A DNA stretch of 64,000 nucleotides, taken from contig NC_083370.1 of NCBI RefSeq assembly GCF_029542785.1, forward strand, positions 806,001 through 870,000, given 5' to 3'. Made by a program: the position numbers and the translations under genes. Within the stretch, counting starts at the first letter, position 1, and each line of letters begins with the position of its first letter. Source of the stretch: Malassezia japonica (Eukaryota; Basidiomycota; Malasseziomycetes; Malasseziales; Malasseziaceae). Of the stretch, positions 39,034 to 50,303 are shown one piece after another. The notes beneath the pieces were generated by a model. That model did not search any database and was not told the origin of the DNA. It saw nothing but the letters and a program-made list of their open reading frames with translations.

Positions 39034-41376
39034 CTATTTAGCATATACTTGTTGAAACGCACGAGACGTGCGCAGCGCGCTTTCTTTCGGCAGCGCCTGC
39101 GCCGCCGCAGGCGTCAGCGCCAGGACGTCGGCCCACTCGCGCAGCGCGGGCGTCGACGCATTCAGCGCAGATGCAATCGTCCCAAGATAGTCGACATCCG
39201 CCGCGAGCTGCGCACAGTCGCAGCGCGGGTCCTTGGCCATGCGAGGCAGCGCCGCTTGGAGCTCGGCGAGAAGCGTGAGGGTGAGCGAGCGCAGCCACAG
39301 CGACAGCACTTGCTCCGCGGTATAAGTGGTATTATCAGCATGCACCGCCGCATCCTGGGTCAAGAGGGAGACGGACAGCGCACGGTGCGCACGCGTCCTG
39401 GGAACACGCACTTCCGGCGCCTCGTCGTGGGCAAAGGGGAGCGTGTCGGCCGCGTACTCGAACGCGGCCTGCTCCCGCTCGACCAGCGACTCGAGAAGGC
39501 GGGGGAGATTGAGCAGGCCTTCGCCGAGTTTGACCATTGCCTCGGTAGGGCTCTTGCTAAAGGAGGGAATGCGCACTTCGGGAAGGTGCTCTTGCGGCGC
39601 CACCAAGGCCCACGCTCCCTGGGCGCTGTACGCCTCGAGGTGCATGCGAAAGGTGCCGAGGAGCTGGGCGAGCACCAAAGCGTGCGCCGAGTGCGCGACC
39701 TCGAGTGGTGCGGGTAACGACGCCATCTTGGCACGCACACTCGCCTCCTGCGCACCGGTGACGCGCTCGAGGAGGTGCGTGTGCCAGGCACTGACCTGGG
39801 TATCCAGGTAGGGGTTCAGCTCCATGACCCGCACGCCGGCGTGCACCAAGTCCCAATCGGGAATTGGGTCCATGTCCTCGGCTAGGACCGTGTTTGCATC
39901 GGGCGCAAGCGACTGCATGTGCCGTGCATGCCGTGTCTGCAGCTGATCGAGTGTCGAGACGATACGGTGGCGCAGCAGAGGCAACAGGGCGGTATGGACC
40001 GCCTCGAGCACGTCTTCTACGCGCGCGTCCGCAAGGCGGAGCATGCGCTCCGTCGCGGCGTCCGAGAGCGCACGGCACGCGTCGATTTCGTCGCAGCACA
40101 ACTGTGCCATGTCTTGTACACACGCCGCCCAGGACCCTTGGCGAGCGTCGGCCGTCTGGACATAGGCGCGGTCGCGGCGTGCCTCGAACGCAGCTTGCCG
40201 CTGCGCAAAGGCATGCTGCAAAAAAGCCGCTTCGCGGGTGCGGTACGAGACCTTATAAGGCACATAGAGGCCCAGCAGGCACGCGGGCCATGCGGTATGT
40301 GTCGGGATCGTATCAGAGGCAATCGGCGCTTCGCTTCCAGCGCCAAGTCGCGCCTGGTCGATGGCCTTGACTGCAGCATAGGCTTGCACGTAGGATTCGA
40401 CCAAGACCGGGAGCGCTTCGGGGCGTTGTGCCATGGTATCAATGTGTTCGTGCAAAGGCACAGCATCCACCGCGGCGACAAGCACCGCCTCGACCCCGCG
40501 TTCGGGCTCTTGGTACAAGAGAGGCGCCACCTGGCGTTCGTCGGCGGCGAGCTGCTCCAACGCGCCGAGGAATGCGCCGGTGCGCTGCTCGACCGGTGCC
40601 GCTTGCCACGCATTCTGGGTCGCAGCGCGGCGTGCGCGTGTATAGTGTACGGTAAACTGCTCGGCACGGTGCACGCTCGCATAGACACGCGCGCACCGGA
40701 TGAGTCCGTCGACGTCTTGCGCATCAACCGCCTTGTGCATCGCCTTGGCCACTGCCTCATCGAGTGCAGCAAGGAGGCGCTCGAGGAGCGTGCGCCGCGC
40801 AGCGACATACTCGCTTGATGCGTCAAAGTTGGCCAGCGTGTGCTCCATGCCAGCGAGGCGCTGCGCCGCCTTTTCCCAGTCACCGTCGGCGAGGTGGCCG
40901 TCGACCTCGCCTTCGACCAGCGACCAGGACTCGGCGGCATGAAGGGTATCACGCGCGCTCTGCATGCGGTGCTTTACCTGCGAGAGAGAGTGCAACTCCG
41001 AGAGTGCGTGCGCTTCCGGCGTGCCGGCCGCCGGGGTCATTTGCTCGTATCGTTTTTCGGCCTTTTCCAGAGCGAGGCGGAGGGGCATTGCGTCCTGTGT
41101 CAGCTGCTGTGCCTGTGCCGCAGCTTCTGGAACAATTGTGCCTGCGACGCTCATCTGTGCAGAGAGCTTCGAGACGAGCGCCGTGTGTTGTTCGCCGAGC
41201 TGCGTCGAGAGCGTCTGGAGGCCGTGCCAAGTGGCCGAGAGATCTGGTACGCCAGCGCCCTGTAGGCGCTTGGACCAGGCCCCGGTCGATGGCCCCGGCG
41301 CAGCGCTGGCCTCGCCGGCCTGCGCACGCACCGCGCCCTCGAGCCACGCGCGACGGTCCGCCGGCGCCGACGACAT
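39034..41376 (-). CDS. COG7: Conserved oligomeric Golgi complex subunit 7
   Basis: A single exon of 780 aa, mostly alpha-helical. The N-terminal region has the COG7 pattern RRAWLEGAVRAQAGEAS, LEKAEKRYEQM, and especially LSQVKHRMQSARDTLHAAESW, followed by LAGMEHTLANF and RTLLERLLAALDEAVAKAM. These align with animal COG7 in spacing and character. The complex tethers retrograde vesicles at the Golgi and keeps glycosyltransferases in place, which connects it loosely with other secretory genes in this window. No introns were needed. The start is MSSAPADRRAW, just after the MDH gene end in the same direction (45 bp on the far side). Confidence 0.82.
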   Translation of the reverse strand: MSSAPADRRAWLEGAVRAQAGEASAAPGPSTGAWSKRLQGAGVPDLSATWHGLQTLSTQLGEQHTALVSKLSAQMSVAGTIVPEAAAQAQQLTQDAMPLRLALEKAEKRYEQMTPAAGTPEAHALSELHSLSQVKHRMQSARDTLHAAESWSLVEGEVDGHLADGDWEKAAQRLAGMEHTLANFDASSEYVAARRTLLERLLAALDEAVAKAMHKAVDAQDVDGLIRCARVYASVHRAEQFTVHYTRARRAATQNAWQAAPVEQRTGAFLGALEQLAADERQVAPLLYQEPERGVEAVLVAAVDAVPLHEHIDTMAQRPEALPVLVESYVQAYAAVKAIDQARLGAGSEAPIASDTIPTHTAWPACLLGLYVPYKVSYRTREAAFLQHAFAQRQAAFEARRDRAYVQTADARQGSWAACVQDMAQLCCDEIDACRALSDAATERMLRLADARVEDVLEAVHTALLPLLRHRIVSTLDQLQTRHARHMQSLAPDANTVLAEDMDPIPDWDLVHAGVRVMELNPYLDTQVSAWHTHLLERVTGAQEASVRAKMASLPAPLEVAHSAHALVLAQLLGTFRMHLEAYSAQGAWALVAPQEHLPEVRIPSFSKSPTEAMVKLGEGLLNLPRLLESLVEREQAAFEYAADTLPFAHDEAPEVRVPRTRAHRALSVSLLTQDAAVHADNTTYTAEQVLSLWLRSLTLTLLAELQAALPRMAKDPRCDCAQLAADVDYLGTIASALNASTPALREWADVLALTPAAAQALPKESALRTSRAFQQVYAK

Positions 41377-41421
41377 GGTGTGGTATGACTAATCACGCGC
41401 ACGGCGCAGCTACCAGCCTAT

Positions 41422-42417
41422 TTAGAGCTTGTTGGCCTTGAACGAGACACCCTTGGCGATGTTGTCGTTCAGAGCCTCGACGGCCTTCTTGATGGCGGCC
41501 GACTCGAACTCGGAGAGCTTGCCGAGGGGCAGGACCTTCTCCACACCGTTCTTGCCGAGCTGGAGGGGCACGGAGAAGAAGGGGGTGCTGGTGCCGATCA
41601 CGTCGGTCACGGCCTTGGCGCCCGAGGCGTCGGCAGTGAGGTCGACGTAGCTGTACACCGGGACGTCCGAGGTCTGGCCGTTGGCGGCAGCAAGGACGGC
41701 GAGGGCGAACTCGGCGCCGGCGTAGGCCATCGAGAGGGTGGCCGAGCCAGTGTTGTTCTTGGCCTTCACGACCTCGTCACCACCAAACTGGATGTGCTCG
41801 GTGATGGCCTCGATGTCCTTCTGGTCAGCCGAGAACGAGGGGTTGCTCTGCGAGAGCAGGGGAACAATGGTCACACCCGAGTGACCACCGACGACGGGGA
41901 TGTGGTACTTGCCCGAGTCGAGGCTCTTGCCGGCGGCCTCCGACACAAAGGTCGCGGCACGGACCACGTCGAGGGTGGTCACACCAAAGAGGCGCTTGGG
42001 GTCGTAGACGCCCTCCTTCTTGAACACCTCGGCGACGATCGGCACGGTGGAGTTCACGGGGTTGGAGATGACCAGGACAAAGGCCTTGGGGGCGTTCTTG
42101 GCGATGGCCTCGGCGATGCCGTGCACAATCGAGGCGTTCGCGTTGAAGAGGTCGTCACGGGTCATGCCGGGCTTGCGGGGCATACCAGCGGGGATGACGA
42201 TGATGTCAGTGCCCTTGAGAGCCTTGGCCAGACCGTCATCCTCGGGCAGGAAGCCCTCGACGGGGGCGGGGGTGTTGATGTGCGACAGGTCCTTGGCGAC
42301 ACCCGGGGTGTTGACCATGTCGTACAGCGACAGCTCGGTGACGAGCGACGACTGCTTAAGCAGCAGCGAGAGAGGCTGGCCGATACCACCAGCAGCACCA
42401 ATAACAGTAGCCTTCAT
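41422..42417 (-). CDS. Malate dehydrogenase, no mitochondrial presequence
   Basis: A single exon of 331 aa. The NAD-binding start is [21 protein letters not shown]; catalytic and substrate residues lie in [33 protein letters not shown] and [14 protein letters not shown]. It interconverts malate and oxaloacetate. The sequence type is that of fungal mitochondrial-class MDH, but translation begins directly at the Rossmann fold, so the product should be cytosolic or peroxisomal. The C-terminus ANKL is only a weak PTS1-like tripeptide. In Malassezia furfur an MDH is known as the allergen Mala f 4; whether this is the same paralogue cannot be decided. Codon choice is strongly biased, suggesting high expression. 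Confidence 0.93.
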   Translation of the reverse strand: MKATVIGAAGGIGQPLSLLLKQSSLVTELSLYDMVNTPGVAKDLSHINTPAPVEGFLPEDDGLAKALKGTDIIVIPAGMPRKPGMTRDDLFNANASIVHGIAEAIAKNAPKAFVLVISNPVNSTVPIVAEVFKKEGVYDPKRLFGVTTLDVVRAATFVSEAAGKSLDSGKYHIPVVGGHSGVTIVPLLSQSNPSFSADQKDIEAITEHIQFGGDEVVKAKNNTGSATLSMAYAGAEFALAVLAAANGQTSDVPVYSYVDLTADASGAKAVTDVIGTSTPFFSVPLQLGKNGVEKVLPLGKLSEFESAAIKKAVEALNDNIAKGVSFKANKL

Positions 42418-42623
42418 TGTGAGAGAATCGATGTGGGGAAGAACGGGGCACCGGCCGCCCCGCGCCGGGAGCGTCCGGCCGGCAATCCGGTCATGTGATC
42501 CGATTCAGGGACCGGCGGCGGACTGCGAACAGACCACGGAGCGAGCCGGATGTGGAGGTTCCGATGGGCGAATCAGCGGCCGGCGTTGGGCGGCGGAGCC
42601 GGCGATCGTTGGAGGGATTTACG

Positions 42624-45600
42624 CTACGGAGCACGGGCCTTGCCTTTGCCTTTGCCCTGGCCGGACCGGGGTACTTCTTGCGGAGGCGCTGCGGCAGAGC
42701 CGGCAGGCTCTGCGGTAGCGCCTGCGGTAGCGCCTGCGGCAGCCGCAGCACCTGCCGCAGGCAGAGAATCCGGGCCTGGCGGTCCCTGGGGAGGTGTAGC
42801 GCTTTGGGCTTCCGGCTCGGAGGCCTTGCCCTTGCCTTGGCCAAAAGGCTTGGTACCCTTGCCTTTGGGCTGTGCCGTAGTAGTTTCAGACTCCTTATTG
42901 TCCTCGGGCTGCGAGAACTGCTTTTGGACTTCGCGGTAGTGCGCCATTTCCTGCTCGCTGACCGACGGCGAGAGCTCTGCGAGGGCCTGCTCAAAGTGGC
43001 GGCGGTGCACGCGCACCTGCACTTCGCTCGGCTCGGCGAGCTCAGCAAGGTAGAACTGCGGTGTGAGCGGCACGGGCCAGTGCACGCGGTCGCCCGTGCG
43101 CGGCTCCTTGTTGCGCTCGGCGACCTTGGCATCGATTTCCTCGGCCTTTTCCGTCATAGCCTTGAGCATAGCATCCGAGCACAGCGCGTAAAAGTCGGCA
43201 CCGGTCAGGTTGAACGGACACTGCTCGGCAATGACAGTCATGTCGCCCACGTCCTCGTCCAGCGTAAACTTGCGCGTGAGCGCCTGGAGAATGTTGCGCT
43301 GCGCGTCGTGGGTCTCGGCGACGGACAGGTAGAGCATACGGTCGAAACGGCCGGGGCGGAGCAGCGCAGGGTCGAGCAGGTCTGGGCGGTTGGTCGCACC
43401 GATGACAAACACGTCGCTCGCTGCCGAGCCACTCGCCATACCGTCGAGCTCGGCGAGGAGCTGACTCACGATACGGTCCATCACGCCGCCCGAGTCGCCC
43501 TGGTTGCCGCGCTTCGGCGCAACAGAGTCCAGCTCATCAAAGAAGATGACACACGGCTTGGCATCGCGCGCACGCTGAAAGACACGGCGGACATTCGCCT
43601 CCGACTCACCAATGTACATGTTGAGCAGTTCTGGGCCCTTGACCGAGAAGAAGTTGAGCGAGCAGGTCGTCGCGACCGCCTTGGCCAGCAGCGTTTTACC
43701 GGTACCCGGTGGGCCGTAGAGGAGCACACCGCTGCGCTTTTTGACGCCGTCTGAAAAGAGCTCGGGGTGCTCGAGCGGAAGCTGGACCGTGTCGAGAATC
43801 TCGTTCTTGACGCTCGCGAGGCCACCGACGTCGTCCCAGGTGACGTTGGGAATCTTGGGCGCGCCGATGCTTTCGCTGTAGCTCGCACGCACATGGCCCA
43901 GGGCCTTGTCGAGATCGGACTGGACGAGGACCGGGCGCGCCGCCGCAATGTCTGCCATCGTCCACACATTTTCGTTGAGTTCCAGCGCGGTGGCGAGACG
44001 CGTCGCGGACGCGAGCCGCGCACGCTCCACGACCTCGGTGAGGTCGGCAGGGAGGAGCGCCGCCGTCTGCACTGCAAGCAGCTTGGTGTCGACGTCGGCC
44101 GCGACCGCGTAGCGCTGCAACGCGAGGTCGAGGAGCTGCCTGCGCTCCGGCTCGGCGGGCGGGTCGAGCTTTAACGTCTGGTTGAAGCACGCAAGGAGCA
44201 CCGGGGGACACCGCTCCGCGTCTTCGGTCGTGCCAACAAAAAAGATCGGGCCGCTCTCCTCGTCCGGCTCCATGCACCGCTGCAGCATCTTGACGACAGC
44301 CGTCGTCTGCCCCTCGTTCTGCCCTTTCTTGGCCAGTGTATCGACGTTTTGCAGGAGGATGATGCACGGCGCACACGTGCGAGCACGCTCAAACTTGGCG
44401 CGCAGGATGCCTTCGGTGTGCGCGTCGGTATCAGACACCAGTTCGAAGCAGTTCAGCTCGAGAAGGTGCACGCCGGCACACTCGGCGACCCAGCGCGTGA
44501 GCATGCGCTTGCCCGAGCCGGCGGCGCCTTCGAGGAGGATGGCAAGGTGCACGCCGAGCCGCTGCGCACTCGGCGAGAGCGCGGCACGCACCAGCTGGAC
44601 GTACCGCGAAAAGACGCTGCCTTCGGCCGTCAGCGGCGTGTCCTTGCCGGGGTAGGGATAGGTGTCGCTCGTCAGGCCGAGCCACGCGCCGACATTCGCG
44701 ACGCGGCGCTGCTCGAGGCCAGTTTGGACGATGCGCGTGTGCGTCGCATCCGCCCAGCACCCTGCGCTGTCCATGCGGCGGGACGCGGCAAGCGTCGCGT
44801 ACCAGCGCTCGAGCGCGGGCGCGCTCTCTGGGATGCGTGCGGCGACCGCCTCGGGGTCTTCGAGGTCCGCCTCGAGCTCGGTCACGCAAAAGTACACGGC
44901 TGTGCGCGCGTACGTCGGCGCAAGGGGGCCCGGCAGCTGCGCGGTGCGTGCGATTTCGCGGGCGCTTTCCGACGGCCCGTCCTGCTCGGCGTCGGCCTGC
45001 TCGAAGCGTGCGCGCGACGTGGCGACCGGCACGGCAAATACGTCGCCCTTCTTGAGGATGCGTGGGCGGTGCTCGAGGTGGCGGCGGAGCGCGTCGAGGC
45101 ACTGTGCGTCAAAGGCGCGGTCGGTCGCAATGGGCGACGCAATACGCGCGACGCTCAGCGCCTCGGCGCGTGGCATGAGCGGCGGCTGTGCTGCAGCGCC
45201 CGCGAGCGCCTGCATCGCCGCGTCGCCGTGGCGCAGCGTATCGAGCTCGTCTGCGACGTTGGTCGGCAGCGGGTGCAGCGTCAGTGCAATGTCGCTGTCG
45301 AGCGATGCGTCGCCCGCGAGGTTCATTGCGAGCGTCGGCGGGACGTACGTCGCGGACGCGCGGTGCGGCGGAGCAGCCAGCAGGCGCACCATGCGCGGGC
45401 GGTCGGCGCCACGCACTTCGGCCAGCGCCCAGTCGCCGTTGAAGGCCGCGAGCTCCGCGAGGGTCGTGTCGCTGACGAGCACGACGCTCTCCGGGTCTAC
45501 ATACACGTCGCTGCCGCTCGTGCGATGCCACCGCGCGAGCGCCTCGTCGACCCACTCGGGCTGGAGCGCCGCCGAGGCCGTGAGCGTGCTGGCGTGCGTC

Positions 45601-46262
45601 GCGAGTCCGTCGCGGTCGTCGGTCACGGTCGAGCGAGCGAGCGCGCGCTCCAAAAACGTCTCATCGAGCACCGGGTCCGCCTGGACGTCCATAGTCTCTT
45701 TGCTTCCGGCGGTATCTTGGACAAGGTAGAGCTCGGTCGTGGCACAGTCGACCACGCCCTGCAGCACCGGCTCGGTGAGGACGCTGCGCATCGCAAAACC
45801 GGCGTGCATCGTCTCGCCCGTACGCAGGATGCGTCCGTGGAGCGTCCGGCGCAGCACGTCCTGGTCCTTGCCGATGGTTTCGAGGGCGTCGGGCTCCACG
45901 GCAAGGTACGCCGCCGTGAGCGGCACCGGCACCACCGCGCGCACGACGGCCGTCTCTTCCATAGTGATCGTGCGCCAAGTCGGCGTAAGTGGCACAAACA
46001 CGGCGAGTCCACCGCGCTCCATCTCGAACGAGTCTTCCATGTCGGGCGGCGCGATCTGCGCCCAGCTCACGACGCCGGCCGCGAGCAGCGAGACGTGCTT
46101 TGCACGCGCGTCGTTCGCCGACGCGACCGACACCGCGAGCGGCGCGCCACTCACCTCGCCATGCCTCAGTACATCTGCGAGTGCCGCACTAACGTATACG
46201 TCGTCCCACGCGCCCTGCGGCGCGAGGCCATACACGCGCGCCCCCACATAGGCGAGCGCCAT
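42624..46262 (-). CDS. PEX6: Peroxisomal AAA ATPase PEX6
   Basis: A single exon of 1212 aa from the ATG at 46262. There are two AAA domains. D1, near residue 577, has a degenerate P-loop ([11 protein letters not shown]) and no canonical Walker B ([11 protein letters not shown]). D2, near 850, is intact: [21 protein letters not shown], then [21 protein letters not shown] and [16 protein letters not shown]. The phrase [13 protein letters not shown] and the degenerate D1 identify PEX6, which with PEX1 extracts the receptor PEX5 from the peroxisome membrane. The last about 90 residues are an unusual low-complexity tail rich in Ala/Pro and Gly-Lys ([11 protein letters not shown]). A start 29 codons upstream would overlap the STT3 start region, so the inner ATG is preferred. 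Confidence 0.92.
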   Translation of the reverse strand: MALAYVGARVYGLAPQGAWDDVYVSAALADVLRHGEVSGAPLAVSVASANDARAKHVSLLAAGVVSWAQIAPPDMEDSFEMERGGLAVFVPLTPTWRTITMEETAVVRAVVPVPLTAAYLAVEPDALETIGKDQDVLRRTLHGRILRTGETMHAGFAMRSVLTEPVLQGVVDCATTELYLVQDTAGSKETMDVQADPVLDETFLERALARSTVTDDRDGLATHASTLTASAALQPEWVDEALARWHRTSGSDVYVDPESVVLVSDTTLAELAAFNGDWALAEVRGADRPRMVRLLAAPPHRASATYVPPTLAMNLAGDASLDSDIALTLHPLPTNVADELDTLRHGDAAMQALAGAAAQPPLMPRAEALSVARIASPIATDRAFDAQCLDALRRHLEHRPRILKKGDVFAVPVATSRARFEQADAEQDGPSESAREIARTAQLPGPLAPTYARTAVYFCVTELEADLEDPEAVAARIPESAPALERWYATLAASRRMDSAGCWADATHTRIVQTGLEQRRVANVGAWLGLTSDTYPYPGKDTPLTAEGSVFSRYVQLVRAALSPSAQRLGVHLAILLEGAAGSGKRMLTRWVAECAGVHLLELNCFELVSDTDAHTEGILRAKFERARTCAPCIILLQNVDTLAKKGQNEGQTTAVVKMLQRCMEPDEESGPIFFVGTTEDAERCPPVLLACFNQTLKLDPPAEPERRQLLDLALQRYAVAADVDTKLLAVQTAALLPADLTEVVERARLASATRLATALELNENVWTMADIAAARPVLVQSDLDKALGHVRASYSESIGAPKIPNVTWDDVGGLASVKNEILDTVQLPLEHPELFSDGVKKRSGVLLYGPPGTGKTLLAKAVATTCSLNFFSVKGPELLNMYIGESEANVRRVFQRARDAKPCVIFFDELDSVAPKRGNQGDSGGVMDRIVSQLLAELDGMASGSAASDVFVIGATNRPDLLDPALLRPGRFDRMLYLSVAETHDAQRNILQALTRKFTLDEDVGDMTVIAEQCPFNLTGADFYALCSDAMLKAMTEKAEEIDAKVAERNKEPRTGDRVHWPVPLTPQFYLAELAEPSEVQVRVHRRHFEQALAELSPSVSEQEMAHYREVQKQFSQPEDNKESETTTAQPKGKGTKPFGQGKGKASEPEAQSATPPQGPPGPDSLPAAGAAAAAGATAGATAEPAGSAAAPPQEVPRSGQGKGKGKARAP

Positions 46263-46336
46263 CGTGCGAAGGAAGCCACGTGTGGCACACGTGGCACCGT
46301 GCACGAGCGCCGGGGTGCGCCCGAGCGTGGACGACG

Positions 46337-48577
46337 ATGGGCGAGACACAGGACGGAGCTGTGCTCTCGCTGCACTCGAAGCAGACGCTTTTGTCGCTGC
46401 TGCGAACCGTTATCCTGATTCTGATCGTGGGAGCGGCTGTCTCCTCGCGACTCTTTGCCGTGGTGCGGTACGAGTCGATCATTCACGAATTCGACCCCTG
46501 GTTCAACTACCGGGCGACCAAGGTCCTGACCAAGGACGGCTACTACCGCTTCTGGAACTGGTTCGACCCTACTGCATGGTACCCTCTGGGCCGTGCGGCG
46601 GGTGGTACCGTCTTCCCCGGCCTGATGGTCACGAGCGGGACGCTGTACAACATCCTGCACTTTTTCAACATTCCGGTCAACATCCGCGACATTTGTGTGA
46701 TGCTTGCGCCGCTCTTTAGTGGGTTCACGGCGCTCGCTGCGTACGCGTTCACGGCGACGATGAAGGACGAGTCGGCGGGCCTCCTCGCGGCGCTCTTTGT
46801 CGGCATCGCCCCGGGCTACATCTCGCGCTCGGTCGCGGGCTCGTACGACAACGAGGCGATCGCCATCTTCCTCCTGCTCTTTACGTTCTATCTGTGGATC
46901 CGTGCGGTAAAGGACGGCAGCGTGCTCTACGGTGTGCTCACGGCCCTCTTTTACTTCTACATGGTCGCCGCCTGGGGCGGCTACGTCTTTATCACGAACA
47001 TGATCCCGCTGCACGCGTTTGTGCTGGTGCTGATGGGGCGCTTTAGCGGGCGCCTGTATGCCGCCTACTCGTCGTTCTACACGATCGGCACGCTGGCGAG
47101 TATGCAGATTCCGTTTGTCGGCTTCCAGCCGGTGCGTACTTCGGAGCACATGGCGGCGCTCGGCGTGTTTGGCCTGCTGCAGCTCATCGCGCTCACGGAG
47201 CTCGTGCGCTCGTACGTCAGCTCGAACCAGTTCAAGATGCTCGTGCGCTCGTTTGTCGCGATCGTGGCCCTCCTCTCGTTTGGCGCGCTCGTCGCGCTGA
47301 CCTACGGCGGCTACATTGCGCCGTGGACCGGCCGCTTCTACTCGCTGTGGGACACGGGCTACGCAAAGAAGCACATTCCGATCATTGCTTCCGTGTCGGA
47401 GCACCAGCCGCCGGCGTGGCCCGCGTACTTTATGGACCTGCACTGCCTCATCTTCCTCTTCCCGGTCGGGATCTTTTTCCTGTTCAAGGAGCTGCGTGAC
47501 GAGCACGTATTTGTGATTATTTACGCGGTGATGGCGTCCTACTTCTCGGGCGTCATGGTGCGTCTCATGCTCACGCTCACGCCGTGCGTGTGTGTCGCTG
47601 CGGCGATTGCAGGCAGCACCATCTTCGACACGTACGTCTCCGAGAGCCCGAGCGAGGCGGCGCCTGCGCCGACGCCCTCGAAGAAGAAGAGCAAGAGCAA
47701 GAGCCAAGAGGCCGAGAAGGAGGCGACGCCGCCGCCCCGTGTACCGCGGATCCGCAGCGTCCCTGCGCGGATCCTCGTCGTGGCCTCGATGCTGATCATG
47801 TTTTTGATGTTTGTGATGCACTGCACGCACACTACGTCCTCGGCGTACTCGTCGCCGTCGGTCGTGCTCGCGTCGCAGCGCCCGGACGGCTCGATTTCGC
47901 TCATTGACGACTTCCGCGAGGCCTACTTCTGGCTGCACGAAAACACCAAGCAGGACGCCAAGGTGATGAGCTGGTGGGACTATGGCTACCAGATCGCCGG
48001 CTTTGCCGACCGCCCGACGCTGGTCGACAACAACACCTGGAACAACACCCACATTGCCACGGTCGGCCGCGCGATGGCGACGACCGAGGAGAAGGCGTAC
48101 CCGATCCTGCGCAAGCACGACGTCGACTACATCCTCATTGTCTTTGGCGGCCTCATCGGCTACTCGGGCGATGATTTGAACAAGTTCCTGTGGATGATCC
48201 GCATCTCGCAGGGCATCTGGCCGGAAGAGATCAACGAGGGCAAGTTCTTCACCGCGCGGGGCGAGTACCGCGTGGACGACGAGGCAACGCCGACCATGCG
48301 CGAAAGCCTGATGTACAAGATGAGCTACTACCGCTTCAACGAGATCTTTGGCGGTGGCCCGGGGATGGACCGCGTGCGTGGCTCGCACGGCCCATCCACC
48401 TCGCCCCAGCTCGATACGCTCGACGAGGTGTTCACATCCCAGAACTGGCTCGTGCGTATATACCAGGTGAAGAAGGAGGATGCGCTCGCTCGCGACCTGC
48501 CGCGCGCCCGTGCTTTCGAGCAGGGCAAGCGCCAGAAGCAGGCCGAGTTCGATACAAAGGGCAGCGTGGTGCGCTAG
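46337..48577 (+). CDS. STT3: Oligosaccharyltransferase catalytic subunit STT3
   Basis: A single exon of 746 aa with about 13 membrane helices. Catalytic landmarks are the first-loop Asp motif (HEFDPWFNYRATKVL), SVAGSYDNEAIAIF, the SVSEHQPPAW motif, and the lumenal KVMSWWDYGYQIAG near residue 543, which binds the sequon threonine. DNNTWNNTHIATVGRAM follows and contains the conserved sequon. STT3 transfers the lipid-linked glycan to Asn-X-Ser/Thr in the ER lumen. The start MGETQDGAVLSLHS is the first ATG giving the usual short cytosolic N-terminus. A Lys/Ser-rich loop (KKKSKSKSQEAEKEA) near residue 455 looks like a lineage-specific insertion. It is divergent from PEX6 (74 bp). Confidence 0.97.
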   Translation: MGETQDGAVLSLHSKQTLLSLLRTVILILIVGAAVSSRLFAVVRYESIIHEFDPWFNYRATKVLTKDGYYRFWNWFDPTAWYPLGRAAGGTVFPGLMVTSGTLYNILHFFNIPVNIRDICVMLAPLFSGFTALAAYAFTATMKDESAGLLAALFVGIAPGYISRSVAGSYDNEAIAIFLLLFTFYLWIRAVKDGSVLYGVLTALFYFYMVAAWGGYVFITNMIPLHAFVLVLMGRFSGRLYAAYSSFYTIGTLASMQIPFVGFQPVRTSEHMAALGVFGLLQLIALTELVRSYVSSNQFKMLVRSFVAIVALLSFGALVALTYGGYIAPWTGRFYSLWDTGYAKKHIPIIASVSEHQPPAWPAYFMDLHCLIFLFPVGIFFLFKELRDEHVFVIIYAVMASYFSGVMVRLMLTLTPCVCVAAAIAGSTIFDTYVSESPSEAAPAPTPSKKKSKSKSQEAEKEATPPPRVPRIRSVPARILVVASMLIMFLMFVMHCTHTTSSAYSSPSVVLASQRPDGSISLIDDFREAYFWLHENTKQDAKVMSWWDYGYQIAGFADRPTLVDNNTWNNTHIATVGRAMATTEEKAYPILRKHDVDYILIVFGGLIGYSGDDLNKFLWMIRISQGIWPEEINEGKFFTARGEYRVDDEATPTMRESLMYKMSYYRFNEIFGGGPGMDRVRGSHGPSTSPQLDTLDEVFTSQNWLVRIYQVKKEDALARDLPRARAFEQGKRQKQAEFDTKGSVVR

Positions 48578-48805
48578 GCACAGACAATCAAATCTTTTCT
48601 CTCACCGTGCGCACGAGCGCGACTACGTCAGTGACTACGGTCTTGTCAGCACCTCTTATGCCGCAGCAGTGCTGCGCCCTGTCTTCGATGCCGGACAGGG
48701 CTGGCTACGAGGTAGATCAAGCTGCGCCGGGATCACGGATCGCCGGTGCGGCAGCACGCTAACTGAGCGACTGCTTCTCATTAGCACCTCGCCTCGTTCC
48801 GCATG

Positions 48806-50225
48806 CTACATAGGAATACGAAACGTCTCGCCAAACGGCACCGTGCGCAGAAACGAGCTGGGGAGCTTTTCGGCCTCGAGCGCCTTGGCCAAGTCTTTGG
48901 GAGGGTCATCCCAGTGCTCATCTAGGTAAGAAGGAAAACGTACCGCTCATCGACCATGTGCCCCAGTGCATGCCAAAGCTGTGCCGCGCGCCAATGTCTT
49001 GCGCGACGTGCACCGAGCCATGGGGGTCCATGTGCTGTAGACTCAGGTGCCAGCGTGGCTCGTAGGAGCCTATCGGGATCGTAGCCAGGTCAAAGGGGCC
49101 ATACATCCGCCCAATGGATTGGTACAGCGTCGGACTGTACCCGGAGTCTCCACAGAAAAAGAATGCACCGGGGAGGTGGTGGCGGTCGTTGAGCCGCACC
49201 ACGTACGAGTTCCACAGACTCGCATTGGTATCCAGCAAGGTCCGTGCGCTCCAGTGGCTCGCCGGCACCGCGGTGATATCCACCGCTAGAGAAACGCGCG
49301 TCGGCTCGTGGGACGCGGGCACACCGACTTCGCACGTGTAGGTGCCATCGTCCCACCAGCCCAGCGAATGAATGTGGTTGGGATTCACGCCGCTCTTTAC
49401 CAGCAGAGGAGCGACGCCGGTCGGAACAATCCACTGCGTTTCCGGCGCAATTTGGGGGATGATTCTCAAGTCGAGGTGATCAAAGTGGCTGGGTCAGTCG
49501 GACAACATACTTGTGGGAGAGCAGGATAAAATCGATCGAGCCGCTTTGGACTAGGTCTTCAATCGCACAAGGCATGGGCCGCATGCGCTTCGGACTCATG
49601 ACACTTTCCAGCGGCTGCTCGCCAAAGACGGGGTCCGTCAGGAAGGTCACGCCTTGGAGCTGGATAATACAGGTACTTTGCCCGATCCTGGGGTCAGTAG
49701 ATGCACGTACCACGTATATGTGATGCCGTCGTGCGACACGTGCGTCAATCCCGCCTTGTCGTCGCTCTTTGTACTCCAAAGCCGGTTGGAATCCAGCGGG
49801 ACAACAGGAAGCAGCTCCTCGATGCGTTTGCGGCCCTCTTCCGTGGCCTGGTCGCGCGCCAGGCCTCCGTCCCAGCCAAAGCGGCCGTGATAGAGGGCGG
49901 TGTGGACCAATTTCCACCAGACCCACTCCCATAAGCCCTGTTCGCGCCATTCTGGCGTGACATTCAGGTAGCGGCCAAGGAATGTCAACGTTCCGAACCG
50001 TTTCGGGATGTGCTTGCGCTCTAGTTGATCCGCCTGACCGAACCACTCCGCGTCGTTTTCGTGAGAGCGAGTGCGCAGAGGATGGCGCTTCCGGCGCTTC
50101 TGGAGCGCGAGGCACCTGTGACTCTCTTGAAACACATAATACACACTCCATGCGCCCGCCCATGTGCACAAAACAAAAGCAACGGCGCGCCCTGGGCGCC
50201 GCAGGACCGCGTTCACGAGGTCCAT
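48806..50225 (-). CDS. FMP30: NAPE-PLD/FMP30-like metallo-beta-lactamase-fold phospholipase D
   Basis: Four exons (49711-50225, 49511-49687, 48944-49488, 48806-48921; introns 23, 22 and 22 nt) give 450 aa. The N-terminus has a membrane anchor (AVAFVLCTWAGAWSVYYVF) after a basic MDLVNAVLRRPGR. Spliced sequence restores family motifs: TWIGQSTCIIQLQGVTFLTDP, the metal site LLSHNHFDHLD (HxHxDH), FFCGDSGYS and ALYQSIGRMYGPFDLATIPIG-type segment, and HWGTW near the end. Known relatives hydrolyse N-acyl phosphatidylethanolamine; yeast FMP30 is in the mitochondrial inner membrane. The frame is open upstream through the tRNA gene, so the ATG at 50225, just inside the anchor, is chosen. Intron 2 splits the HNH metal motif itself. 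Confidence 0.88.
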
Positions 50226-50297
50226 GCTGGCCGCTAAACTGCGTGAATTCTCTATACTCTTGCTTGGTAAGCGGGTGGGTGGTGGCCCGTGTGTCGG

Positions 50298-50303
50298 AAA
50301 AAA
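50298..50303 (-). terminator. RNA polymerase III terminator
   Basis: A run of six T on the minus strand follows directly after the discriminator base of the tRNA, as expected for Pol III termination. Confidence 0.8.

Noticed and set aside
41422..41433. Peroxisomal PTS1 on malate dehydrogenase (C-terminal NKL)
   Set aside because: NKL departs from the consensus at the first position and the preceding residues are not helpful; too weak to claim.
46263..46349. Longer N-terminus for PEX6 starting at 46349
   Set aside because: It would overlap the STT3 start region head to head and adds no PEX6-like sequence; the ATG at 46262 begins [12 protein letters not shown].
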